Part shown: piece by piece, positions 34,100-44,527 of the stretch
How positions within the stretch are numbered: the first letter of the stretch is position 1
How the letters are laid out: the number at the start of each line of letters is the position of its first letter
DNA from: Isoetes taiwanensis
Taxonomy: Eukaryota; Streptophyta; Lycopodiopsida; Isoetales; Isoetaceae
Assembly (NCBI GenBank): GCA_021234155.1
Contig: JAJEKV010000010.1
Location: 10,900,511 to 10,964,510, forward strand
Reading direction: 5' to 3'
Length of the DNA stretch: 64,000 nt
Program-made: the position numbers and the translations under genes
Notes under the pieces: generated by a model
Told to the model about the DNA's origin: nothing
What the model saw: only the letters and a program-made list of their open reading frames with translations
Databases searched by the model: none

Positions 34100-35080
34100 A
34101 TGGACAAAAATTAGAAAAACAGAGAATCGAAAGTGAATCTTACTTGAATGTTAACTTTGTCAGCAGCATCTAGTTTCGAGGCTGTTGGAAGAGATACGAA
34201 ATATAAATTACGAAACAAATAAGTAAATCAATGAAAAGGGGCATCCACATTCAAGAAACACCCAGCAGATACCCTCATTGGATTCACCCAAAGAAACTGG
34301 TATGATGGCAGCATTTGCTTAGAGTGACAGACTCCTCATAAGCTGCAGCAAAATAAGGCACCCAAAATAGGCAGGTAAAAGTATATCAAACATGGTGAGA
34401 AGGAATCAGTCTGCCATACCTCAGCCTTAGAATAAGATACAAATGCGATTCAACATGCCATAGACCCTTAAGACTTATGAGAGCCATTCTAAGGTAAGCT
34501 TTCGAATGCAGACACCATCGAAACCTATAACAACTGCAGCTTGAGATCAAGTAGAAGGATTTAGCATCTGAAAGCTCTACAGTCAGAGAAATTTGTTTAA
34601 TTTCTGAACATAAACGATTACCCACCTGAATACTCTCTCAGCAGCTTCAGGTCTGAGGACCATCGCCAAACAGAAAGAGTCCTGGCAGATCTGTAGATGC
34701 CATTGTCGACAAAGCCCTTTGTTTGTTTTATTTCTTAGAATAATCTGCATGTCTCTTTCTCTATCTGCATTGTCTCCTTATGGGCATCCCCACAAAAGCG
34801 TTGTAGCTCCTCTATGATTTCGATTTCGCCATAGCTACCCTAAAACGTGCAGAAGCCCGAGAAGAAAACCAGGGGCTATCTAGATTTGAAGCTTTACCTC
34901 TGCTATACATCTCACACTGGCCCGATAGTGGCTGCCTGAGAGATTATCCATTGTTGCTCGCTAACTGGGAATCCAAAAGACTGCCTGTTTTGACGGAGCA
35001 GAGGGCCACTCGATGCATGTGAAGCTTGAGAATGCATGTGAAAGAGGAAATGTAGCTTATTTTATAGGAAGATGCAGAAG
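34100..35080. other. Helitron H3 body, no supported gene
   Basis: Frames of up to 79 codons without recognised domains. Possibly more captured non-coding sequence. Confidence 0.4.
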
Positions 35081-35638
35081 CATTAGAGGTAATTTGAGAT
35101 CTCATTTTGTCCCATTAAGGGATGCTTAAAAAGCCACATCAGCTTTTTAAACTCTCCAATAAGAGAAGAGCTCCAGTGTATTTTATTCCAGTATTATGTG
35201 GCAGCAGTAATTAATGCAGTTCTAACTAACTTTTGCAGTGTCATCTTTCTACTATAACTTTTGATCAAAAACTCCGATTCGAACACTATTTGTGGCAATG
35301 GATTCGTCTCCTCAAGATCTTTCTAATGACAACCCATTGTTATATCTTTTGGGATGTAAATATATAAGAAAAGAGCAAAAAAACATATTTTTTAAGGTTA
35401 ACACATATGGATTGTATTGAAATACATCATAACCATATATCACTTGAAAGATCTTTTCATTCTGCATCTAATGCAACAAACGCCGCAGCATTTTCATGAG
35501 TAGATCAAAAGTTATAGGGAAAAAAGCAGCGACAATGAATGAAGTTAATCTTTGCATTAATTGCAGCTTGATGTAGAGTACTCATTCTATTGGAGGATTC
35601 TTATGGGGACAAAAGGAGATCTCAAATTACCTCTAATG
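35081..35638. mobile_element. Foldback MITE in Helitron H3
   Basis: The left end CATTAGAGGTAATTTGAGAT and following bases are repeated inverted at the right end (about 35,604-35,638; arms ~34 bp with one or two mismatches). About 560 bp, with no coding sequence. Confidence 0.7.
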
Positions 35639-36327
35639 TATCGAGAAGAAGAGAGCAATACCGGCAGCCAGGAAGCTGCGTTTTCCATGGAAGCAGAGGT
35701 TGGCGTTGAAGCAGAAAGTCACTGTGCTTCCGTTGCTCAAGAATGTGGTGGCACAATCTTTCTGGACTAATCCATCTGTTGCTTTTGTTTGCCTCTGCAC
35801 CGTTGAGCTAAGAAAACCAAACATGACTTAGAATGCAGATTCTCGGCTCCCCGAAAGAGTTCCTGCCTGCCATAGCAGCTCCCTAGGCTGGCCGAAAATT
35901 CTATGCCTAGTTTTAGCAGACCGCAAGGAATCGAATCCTGCATGCACTCTTGCCAAAACTGCTATAGCTGCAGACATCACCCATTGAACCCTAAACGGCT
36001 AGAGCGAGAAGAAAAAACAACGGGCTATCTGGCCCGTCGAACTAAATTAAAGATCAAATCTGAGCCGTCAAAATTTTAGGGTTTTATGCACGACATACAC
36101 TAAAACTTTATAATAAAGGATTTTTATGAAGATGGTATTTTTGAGTGACCATTATCATACCCCTCTAATGTTGAAAATCCTTTACAAGTCCTCATTATGT
36201 TTCTATTGCATTTGTTGAATGTAGCAAAGCAACATGGGGCTTGGTTATTCTCATTTTAGCCAAAACCTTTTCAGGCTCCCAGTCTATGTCTCAACTTATG
36301 CCCAGCAACGCTGGGCACCGTTACTAG

Positions 36328-37110
36328 TCTCGATTAGGTTCGACGCACAGGGAGTTCGTCGTGAGAAAGTAGAAGCCACAGTCCAGATACGCACGATTTT
36401 TTCTACCTTCTCTTGTGAATCGCAATTTAGGGCTATTGGAGCAGAGGTTGTCGGATTCCTGGCCATGGCAGATGCTCGGAATGGGGCCATGGCAATTTTT
36501 GGTGTTTGTTTGCTCATCGATTCTCTGTGTGCTCCAATGCTAGAGAGCTTTCAAATTCTTTTTGCCATATAGCTTTTTAGCACGGCCATGGCTGCATGAA
36601 TAGAGCTCAGTTTTGAGTAGGCTTCTTGTGAAATTTGCCTATATTCTTATGGTTTCCTGCGAAATCTGTCTATTCTTATGGGAATCGAGGCCACTATGGC
36701 CGGTTATATCATGGTGCCAGTTTTGGGAGGAAGACAAAGCTGGACAGAGCTGACTGAACGCTTTGGATCAATCTCTGCTGCATCTCTGGTAATTTCACAT
36801 TCTGCACATACTTGAAGCAAATCTTCATCTTCCATGTTTTTGCATTGAATTGGCAGACCTAGAACTTTCCTTTCTACTTGCACCTATCTGATCATTCTAT
36901 AACCATTTATACATGAATTTTATTACTTCTTTTTGCAGGAGACTCCTGTGAAGACGGCTTCTTCTAAATTCACACCATGGCCCTATAAAATTGATTTGGG
37001 ATTTAAGCAGAAATTACCCCGTGGAAGGAAGCATTGGCAATAAATACAGCTTACTCAAGAAGTGTAGAGCCTTTCCTTGATGATTTCCACTGTGATATTG
37101 CCTCTGATGA
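36328..37110 (+). repeat. Continuation of the interrupted Helitron-derived block (matches 16,557-17,330)
   Basis: From TCTCGATTAGGTTCGACGC onward this aligns with 16,557-17,330, including the captured exon MADYIMVPV-type region, here MAGYIMVPVLGGRQSW from about 36,697. It is the right flank of the H2 insertion. Confidence 0.8.
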
Positions 37111-37112
37111 TG

Positions 37113-38062
37113 TTTATGGTAACTTTTACTTATGTTCTATTTGTGTTTATTGTGATGAAATTCAAAAGCTACCTGTGATGAAAGCCTCAAATGAATTCTA
37201 GTTTTTTTCTGGTTTGAATTCTAAAATTTTTTCACACCTTAGGGGGAGGGGGACCCTAAGGCCCGAAGGGGCCAAAATTTTTGCAACACAAACCATTAAC
37301 ATCCAACATATAAAAACCAACAATATAACAACCAACACATAACAACCATTGATATTAACAACAAACACATAACTAGCATTGACATTAATTAACACAACCA
37401 TTGGGTCCAACACATTTAAATTAAAATCCCCTTAAACCCCTTTGGTTTGGGTGCATATTCACCAGGGGGTGACTCAGAGACAACGAGAGTGTTGGATCGG
37501 CATATTCACCCCCTTATTCCTTAATCTACACCGTGCATTAAAGTTCCTCGTTTGTGGGGTATGCAAGTACAAAATTTGCTATCTTGTATAACAAGATTAA
37601 GCAAAAATACTATAAGATTTCAAGCGAGAATACTATATGGTGTTGATTTTTAATCGTGCAAAATACAATTATGAGGGCTCTCACGCCTATATGTCACCCC
37701 TCGGTGTGAATATGCACCCAAACCAAAGGGGGTTTAAGGGGATTTTAATTTAAATGTGTTGGACCCAATGGTTGTGTTAATTAATGTCAATGGTAGTTAT
37801 GTGTTTGTTGTTAATATCAATGGTTGTTATGTGTTGGTTGTTATATTGTTGGTTTTTATATGTTGGATGTTAATGGTTTGTGTTGCAAAAAAAAAAATTT
37901 TGGCCCCTTCGGGGCCTTAGGGACGCCCCCCCTCCCCTTGTGACAAAAATTTTAGAATTCAAACCAGAAAAAAACTAGAATTCATTTGAGGCTTTCATCA
38001 CAGATAGCTTTTGAATTTCATCACAATAAAACAAATAGAACATAAGTAAAAGTTACCATAAA
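37113..38062. mobile_element. Large foldback element (~950 bp)
   Basis: Begins TTTATGGTAACTTTTACTTA and ends with the inverse, TAAGTAAAAGTTACCATAAA. Arms of about 350 bp pair almost throughout (including GGCCCGAAGGGGCCAAAAT near the outer third), leaving a short centre near 37,560-37,680. A second family member is at 56,970-57,422. No coding sequence. Confidence 0.85.
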
Positions 38063-38570
38063 GATAGAGGGGATTGATCCCATTATTCTGAAAGTCATAA
38101 AGTTTGCAACACCCATACACAAACATTTTTCAACTAGAATTCAACAGTAGCCTTTGGCCTCCATGGATTCTTGTGGTGAGAAACCAAAGTGGGAAACTTT
38201 TCTGCTTGTTAGCTCAAGGATCTAGAAGCCTTGGAATTTGCTTAATAACTGCCTCAAAATCTAAAAATGCATAGTAATTTTTTGCAACCTTCATTCGGAA
38301 TGAGCCATAAAACAATATCCAATAGCGTAATCCTGTATTAATCAGCTGGTAGGATGTGAAAGCCTACCAAACCCGGCCGAAAAATTGCTGTTTTAGCATA
38401 GATAACTTAACCAAACATATCCATATCATACACTATCAAAAAGATCTCGGAGAGAGCTTTCCAACGCAATAAAAATCATCTCAAACAGAGCTCTGGATCA
38501 AAAGTTATAATAAGAAATGTGTTGTCGGCGGGAAACTGCACTACATGCGCCCTTCAAGCCCTTCATGTGC
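38063..38570. other. No supported gene
   Basis: AT-rich sequence between the foldback and the tandem repeat. Nothing recognised. Confidence 0.5.
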
Positions 38571-38572
38571 CC

Positions 38573-38750
38573 ATTATGCACCACACACACAAAAAGAGGA
38601 CTTTTGTTGTGAGCCATTGGTTGTTGACCATCATGCACCACACGCACAAAAAGAGGGCTTTTGTCGTGAGCCATTGGTTGTTGACCATTATGCACCACAC
38701 ACACAAAAAAGGGGCTTTTGTTGTGAGCCATTGGTTGTTGACTATTGGAA
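38573..38750 (+). repeat. Three tandem copies of a ~59-bp unit
   Basis: Each unit contains ATGCACCACACACACAAAAA, then GGGCTTTTGTTGTGAGCCAT and TGGTTGTTGACCAT, with a few substitutions. Because 59 is not a multiple of three, the open frames through it shift from unit to unit. It is therefore not a protein repeat. Confidence 0.9.
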
Positions 38751-38895
38751 AAAAAAAGGCTAAAATCAATGGCTCAGAAATGGTGCACTCTAGATGTACG
38801 CATTAGTACATCCATTTGAATACATCACGAAATCATAGGAAAACCTTAGTGAAAAGCGTACAAAAACACAAAGAAAACCCCCTGTTATTATGCTA

Positions 38896-41074
38896 CATAT
38901 TTAAACTTATGTCCGGAGTTTGTCTTTTTCATTGCAAGTCTGCTTTCCCTTTTTGATCAAACTTTGTATTTTGTAATGCTTGCAATGTAATACTAAGACT
39001 ACAAGTTTGCAGCATTTCTTCATGGAAGGCTTCCAAATTCTGCAACGTCCAAGTAAGTATGACATTAACTATATATCTTTACATTCTCTCATGTCTGCAC
39101 ACATCTTCCTGTGAAATCTGCCTGTTCTTGTGGGAATCGAGGCCACTATGGCCGCTTATCTCATGGTACCAGTTGCAGGGAGGAAGAAAAAGCTAGATAG
39201 GGCTGACTGAACACTCCGGATCAATATATGCTGCATCTCTGGTTATCTCACATTCTGCACAAAATTGATGCAAATCTTCATTTTCCATGTTTTTGTATTG
39301 AATTAGCAGACCTAGCACTTTCTTTTCTACTTGCAACAGATGAAAGTTACCTATCTGATCATTCTTTTCATTACTTCTTTAACACGGCTTAACACGGCTT
39401 TAACACGGCTGCTAGGTTACGATGACAATGCATTGATAATGCAAATGCCTTATCTTTGCATCCAAATCAACTCATCTCCTTTTCTGTGGTTGTCTGCTGG
39501 CCAAGTCACGTCCCAACGTCTGCCTTCCTTAGTATAAAGCATGAGAAATTCATCCCTATATCTAAAGACAAGTATGGCTCCACTACAAAGCTATGGCATC
39601 CTTGTGCTCTTGCTTATGACCACCAAAGTTGCATTTGTAAGAAATTGCATCTTTTAGAATTTGTGATTTCTTATCAAGAAAGTGCATGGTGAAATCATTT
39701 TCAAAGGGTTGCATATTAAGAAGTGGTGCTTAGATTTTGTATCTTGCAGATCGTTTTCAAAGTGTTGCATAGAGATGCTGGAATGCAAATGCATGTAGGC
39801 CTATTGCTAATGATGGGGCTTATGTTGTTTAGGCCATTTCCTCTTTTCGTGTCTAAGGTATTTGCTATTGCAGGGTTGCACTTATTCAATCGCTGTCAAG
39901 ACCGATTGTCGACGAAATGCTGGTACAGATGCCAACATAAGTGTACAATTTTATAATGCTGCTGGTCAATCTGTGACTTTCAACAACCTAGATGATCCTA
40001 ATCATAATGACTTTGAGAAGTCCAACTATGATACCTTCACTAGGCAAGGTGCATGCATTGACGGAATTTGTCACATGCGTGTATGGCATGATAATACCGG
40101 CGACAAACCTGGGTGGTATTTGAACTTTATAGATGTTTCAAAAGATGGAGCTGTTGCCAAGAGATTTAATGTCAACCGATGGTTGGCCCTTGATGAATCC
40201 CCTTATTCTACTACTGCAGAAGTTAATATGTGCTAGACATTGCATGCCATAAGAAATTAGGCATATAAAGATATATCATATGCTTAATTGACAAATAAAT
40301 GCAAACGTGTGCTTTGCTGCTTGTTATTTAAAATATATGCACTTCATTGCTTTCAAAATCCCCACCCCCCTCCCCCCCAACTCTTTTTGTTCTTGGATTA
40401 TCATAAAGGTTAAGGCTTCCAACCCAAATGAAGTAATGGATTATTTTACATTTGTCATAATCAGAAAATGCTTGTCGTACGTCGTACATTTCAATTCAAA
40501 AGGCCAACAAGGGCTAATGAATGGATTTAGTAATAACATGTGATAAAATAAATTAATGAACTCAAGATAGAGATCAAGAAAGTTCTGGACTTCTTAAAAT
40601 CAGCAAGGAGGAAAATACATTTGACCATTTGACCGTGTTACCATCACATGTATCATATTGGCATCATATGCACCATGTTGGCACCATATGCAATACAAAA
40701 GGCAACACAGTTTGCATCACAAGATACACCATGTTCCCATCACATACACCATGTTAATACCACACTCAGAATGAACTTAGAGAAATATACTTAGAAAAGT
40801 TGGTATACTTAGAAAGAATGGAATTACAATTATTCATCATTAGACAAGACAAACATCTGGTAAGTTATCAAGTATTTTCGTCTCATCAGCAAGATCTAAT
40901 CTGAAGGTGGTTTCGTTGCCCTTAGCGCGTTTTCTTTGATCTAATGGAACTCTGATGGCACAGATTCATGTGGAGAATACTAAACCCTTTGGATCATTTC
41001 TGCACACTCATATCCTACAGCGATTTTGGGCCCACCAATCGCACCTATTCAAGGTGCTAGTAGAACCTGTGCTT
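38896..41074 (+). repeat. Segmental duplication, copy 2 (matches 1-2,115)
   Basis: It starts TTAAACTTATGTCCGGAGTT, which also occurs at 17,383 in Helitron H1, and continues through the PLAT gene to the LINE fragment. The junction between Helitron-derived sequence and PLAT promoter lies at about 39,376, where H1 has TTTTTGCAGG and this block has TTAACACGGC. Confidence 0.85.
39574..40236 (+). CDS. PLAT/LH2-domain secreted protein, type A, copy 6 (one cysteine lost)
   Basis: Exon 1 at 39,574-39,636 encodes the signal peptide MAPLQSYGILVLLLMTTKVA. Exon 2 at 39,874-40,236 encodes the PLAT domain. The intron is GTAAG...TTGCAG. The 141-residue product is open throughout. It differs from copy 4 at scattered sites and, most notably, reads FEKSNYDTF where all other type A copies read FEKCNYDTF (TCC for TGC). 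The mature protein therefore has five cysteines, with one probable disulfide partner unpaired. The upstream sequence is Helitron-derived, with three TTTAACACGGC repeats at about 39,378-39,411. It may be functional or in early decay. Confidence 0.85.
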
Positions 41075-41223
41075 TTGTATGGGATCGAGGTCTGGGGCCT
41101 GGTGATTTCCCTCGCCACTTGGAATGACTTAGAGCAGGTGCAGAAAGCTTTCTTGGCAGGGGCCCTGAAGGTGAAGTCCACAATCCCATACCAGATACTG
41201 TTGCAGTGGGTCAATAATTTGTA
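40955..41223 (+). pseudogene. LINE (non-LTR retrotransposon) reverse transcriptase C-terminal fragment
   Basis: The frame includes LVEPVLLYGIEVWGL, then WNDLEQVQKAFLAGALKV and TIPYQILLQ. This is the region after the RT core in plant and animal LINEs (P.L.YG.E.W followed by LE..Q..F). No YxDD or endonuclease is present. Copy 1 of the segmental duplication breaks inside this frame at about 2,115. Confidence 0.75.
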
Positions 41224-41224
41224 G

Positions 41225-42038
41225 ACACAAGCAATGCTGAAGTGTTATGTAATGTGGCATCATGCACTACATTCACCACATCAAGCCATCATGTCCCACA
41301 GTCACCACATATTATAAATACTATATGTTGGATTAATCAAGAAAGACAATTCCTTTGCAAGGATGTAAGTACAATACAATGATCTCTTTTGTACTTGTAG
41401 CCTAGCAATATTAAATCAATATTTTGAAACTTCAAGTACAATGGCAACTAGTATCAAGGAAGCCAAGTTTTGGTCATTCATTCCTTGATATGCACAACAA
41501 CATCATCACTTCAAATTCTAAGCAATGAGTACTTCCTAAGCTCAATAGCTATCATTTAAATATAGACAATAATAGCTTTAACCATTGAGATATCACTGTT
41601 CACCCGGTATTGACTTAAACACTGTTCATTTGTTGACTGTGTTCATTGCGGCATACCTCGACCCTCGGTACTTGGTACCTCAGTACGCATTCATCTGCTC
41701 ATTACTTCTTTTATATCTCTTACACGACGGTTACGGCTAGATCCAAGTGACTCAGAATAGAAAACTCATCTATAGCATATATCCCACAGGCCAACAAGAG
41801 GGAATATAGCTTTTCCATCGACCATTGAATTTTTTCATTTCCTTTGCTAGAGAAAGCAATGTAAACATGAACCTTCATATTTAACCTTATAGATCTTGAC
41901 AACTTACACTTGAATCCACCTTCAATTTAAGAACATGCTTGCCATAACTTTGTGTATCTTGTAAATCTGCATAATCTTGTCATATGACAGTATTAATTGA
42001 TGCATATAATATAACTTGACGCTCACTAACATCCTCCT
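41225..42038 (-). mobile_element. Probable Ty1/copia 3' LTR region
   Basis: Directly downstream (minus strand) of the copia RNase H stop is a purine tract (GAAGGAGGA), then TGTTAGTGAGCGTCAAG, a plausible LTR start at about 42,028. The other LTR boundary was not fixed (somewhere near 41,300). No genes. Confidence 0.5.
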
Positions 42039-42334
42039 TCATGTTATATTTATATGCATCATTTTCTCCTTCAAATAGTTAAATCTTTTCTCTGCCAGAG
42101 ACTTGATAAGTATGTCTGCTAATTGTTCTTCTGTATTTACATACTCCATGGTTACCAAATTCTTCTTGACCACATCTCTAATAAAATGCATTTCCAGTTC
42201 TATATGTTTGCTCCTTTCGTGTAGAACTGGGTTTTTGGCTAGTGCTATGCAGCTTGTACTATCACACCAAATTTTTGTGGCCAATGGTTGCTCAAAACCT
42301 AGCTCCATAATTAGTCTTCTCTCCCAAATGATTT
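42039..42334 (-). pseudogene. Ty1/copia RNase H domain, interrupted
   Basis: Minus-strand translation: IWERRLIMELGFEQPLATKI, then WCDSTSCIALAKNPVLHERS, KHIELEMHFIRDVV and EQLADILIKSLAE. This is the copia RNase H signature (CDN.SAI.LA.NP..H.R.KHI, then QLADI.TK.L). The remainder of the polyprotein should continue to the right, but a CACTA-like sequence begins exactly at 42,335. Confidence 0.85.
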
Positions 42335-43574
42335 CACTACAAGAGAAGGGTACCTATAGTGTCTAGTGTAACGTCAAATTTCTTGATACAAGGAGAACTT
42401 GTCAAAACCCAGTTATTGTCACAGCCTTGACACTATACTTGTCGTGATCATTTGTCACAAACATGCCACAATAGCGTCGAATGTTGTATCAAGCTTGTGG
42501 CTTCAATTTATGTCATAATATTGACACAAAATCAATTTAAAACTACATGGTAATCTAGAAAATCTCAAATTTGTGACAAGATTTTATCAACATTGTGGTA
42601 AATAAATGAAAGCCCTTATGAACAACATTACATCAGCATTATAGCAAGCTAGTGACAAAATAGTAGCTAGAATGCATCTACAGTAAGACAATCGGTAAGA
42701 AATTTTGTGATTACTTTTGTGTCTAAAAAATAGCTAGTGTTGTGATCACATTGTGATAGATAAGTAAAGCCTATACTAACAGCATAACATCATCATCATG
42801 GCAAAATAGTGACACAATAGCAGCTATAATCCTATCCATAATAAGACAACTAGTAAGAAATTTTGTTACTAGTTTTGTGTCTAAAGAATATAAGTGTTGT
42901 GACCACATTATGACAAATAAACCTATACTAACAACATAGCATCATCAACATGGCAAGCTAGGGACAACAAGATAGCTATATTACATCTACCCATCTACTC
43001 TAAGACAGCCAATAACAATTTGTGACAAGTTGTGTGTCTAGGTAATACCTAATTTGGGACAATGTGCGCATTTTGACTTGTTTCAAAAGGATAAACATCT
43101 AGGTATTTTTTTTCTTTGATTACAAATAATTTATTTTTCCAAATTAGATATCAAAAAGCTAAAGTACGAAGTTTCATTAAGTAGAATTTCCAACATAACA
43201 AATGCCCATAGAAAATGTTTCAAGGCAAAATACTAATTTTCATGTCAACAAAATAATCAACATAAGCAACTCAATCCTCTCTATTTGTTGGTTCATCCCC
43301 ATGACCCTCTTCATTTGCATTGCGTGCATGGTCATTGTCTTCTTCGTTCTTATCCTAATATGTAGCATTATAACAGGGGGTTTCTTTTGTATTTTTGTAC
43401 GTTTTTTCCTAAGGTTTTTATATGATTTCATGGATGTATTTGATGAGGCATACTGATTAGTATATCTAGAGTGCGCATACGCTTAAACTAATTTTGATGC
43501 CTAATTCCAATGGTTTAGACCCATATGTCATATATTTCTTAATATATTATATATTTTCTTGTAGTATCATATTC
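42335..43574 (+). mobile_element. CACTA-like element or fragment with 160-bp internal repeats
   Basis: Begins CACTACAAGAGAAGGGTACC inside the copia RNase H frame. The body has many TTGTGACAA/TTGTCAC words and about three diverged ~160-bp tandem units (each with AAGAAATTTTGT, TTTTGTGTCTAA, CCTATACTAAC, near 42,690, 42,850 and 43,000). A TTTCTTGTAGTA at 43,557 could be a decayed right end, but no target duplication matches. No transposase is seen; an 84-codon hydrophobic frame at 43,202-43,456 is unrecognised. Confidence 0.5.
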
Positions 43575-43796
43575 TGCTCGACATGCAAGCCTCGAGACAA
43601 CCCATTTTAGGGTTATGTGTTGGGAAATTATTGGATTCTTTCAGCATCCGACAGTGTCTCCAGAAGAACCGCACCAGCACAGGTGCCCGAACACCCTATT
43701 TTTCCTTTAGGCGGGCATGCAGCCTTCTTGCAATAATGTTTTAGGGTTACTGCTTCTTATGAACAGAATACAACCAACACTACAAGAGGATGATGG

Positions 43797-44300
43797 CTAA
43801 ACGTCAGAATATTAGTCAGAGAGCTTTCATAAAAATGGACAAGTGCCCGGCCCTTGTTTGCTGGCGGCGAATGTAATTGACGAGTTTTATCTGACGAATA
43901 ATAGTCAGAACATTAGTCAGATTTTTAGTCAGAACATAGTCAAATGAATAGTCATACCATTAGTCAGACTTTTAGTCAGTCTGTTAGTCAGCTCATTAGT
44001 TAACTAACTAGTCAAAATAATAGTTAAAATATTAGTCACTATATTAGTCATATTATTAGTCAGCTTATTAGGTAGATTATTAGTCAACTCATTAGATACA
44101 CAGTTAGTCAATGTATTAGTTAAAAAATTGGTCATGCTAATAGTCAAATATTTAGTTAGGAATTTCGTCATAGTAATAGTCAGGATATTGGTGTTAGATA
44201 TTGGTCATCATTTTAGTCAGATAGTTCGTCAGATTATAGTCAGACAATTCGTCCAGTTATTAAGCCACAGGATTAGTTATTAGTCAGCAGTGATATAGTC
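43797..44300. repeat. Left subterminal repeat field of the CACTA element
   Basis: Dozens of copies of an 8-bp word, mostly TTAGTCAG or TTAGTCAA and variants, spaced at roughly 10-16 bp. In En/Spm such subterminal motifs are the binding sites of TNPA; here that role is inferred. Confidence 0.85.
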
Positions 44301-44527
44301 AACATTTGTTACAATAGACATAACAGAATAAAATGCAATTAACATTTGTTACAACAGGAATAATAGAATAAAATGCAATTTAGAGATGAAGAAGATTGTA
44401 TATCTCAAAACTTAAATAGTTTTTTACAACATAAGTAGTCATTACAGATAATAAGAGAAGGTGTCGAAATACATGAAAACTTAAAAGAGTTACTACATTA
44501 AAATGTACGAGTTTTCATATCAGCCAG
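44301..44527. other. CACTA interior between left repeat field and TNPA stop
   Basis: AT-rich, with a short direct repeat (AACATTTGTTACAAYAG, then AATAAAATGCAATT). Probably TNPA 3' UTR. Confidence 0.5.

Larger units (their letters stand above)
32731..36120 (-). mobile_element. Helitron H3, minus strand, nested in H2
   Basis: On the minus strand it starts TCCTTTATTATAAAGTTTTA at 36,120 and ends GCCCAGC-AAC-GCTGGGC, ACCGTTACTAG at 32,731. The host bases are A (32,730) and T (36,121) on the plus strand, as expected for A|T insertion. It is 3.39 kb and non-autonomous, and carries a GDSL-esterase exon and a MITE. A second, degenerate minus-strand Helitron end (GTCCAGCGTTGCTGGGC) sits at 32,963-32,979. 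Confidence 0.7.
26124..36327 (+). mobile_element. Helitron H2, 10.2 kb, non-autonomous, with empty-site support
   Basis: The 5' end TCTTATATTATAATGTTATT follows host A. The 3' end is a perfect hairpin GCCCAGC-AAC-GCTGGGC (36,300-36,316), then ACCGTTACTAG followed by host T. Joining the flanks (TAGTTCAGCGGCTA and TCTCGATTAGGTTCGACGC) recreates the uninterrupted sequence at about 16,542-16,575, so insertion was precisely between A and T without duplication, as Helitrons do. It carries captured exons, a local direct duplication, a nine-unit tandem array and a nested Helitron (H3). No Rep/helicase is seen. Confidence 0.8.

Noticed and set aside
32731-36327. TIR transposon defined by 29-bp inverted ends
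   Set aside because: The two ends are Helitron 3' hairpins in opposite orientation. Each pairs better with its own TC...TTATAA 5' end (36,120 and 26,124), and the empty site supports 26,124-36,327.
38498-38806. Repetitive ORFs (HTHKKR..., HNKSPLFV...) on both strands
   Set aside because: They are translations of the 59-bp tandem repeat in several frames.
43202-43456. 84-codon hydrophobic ORF as a membrane protein
   Set aside because: Located in a CACTA-like fragment. AT/T-rich DNA gives hydrophobic residues by composition, and no homology is recognised.
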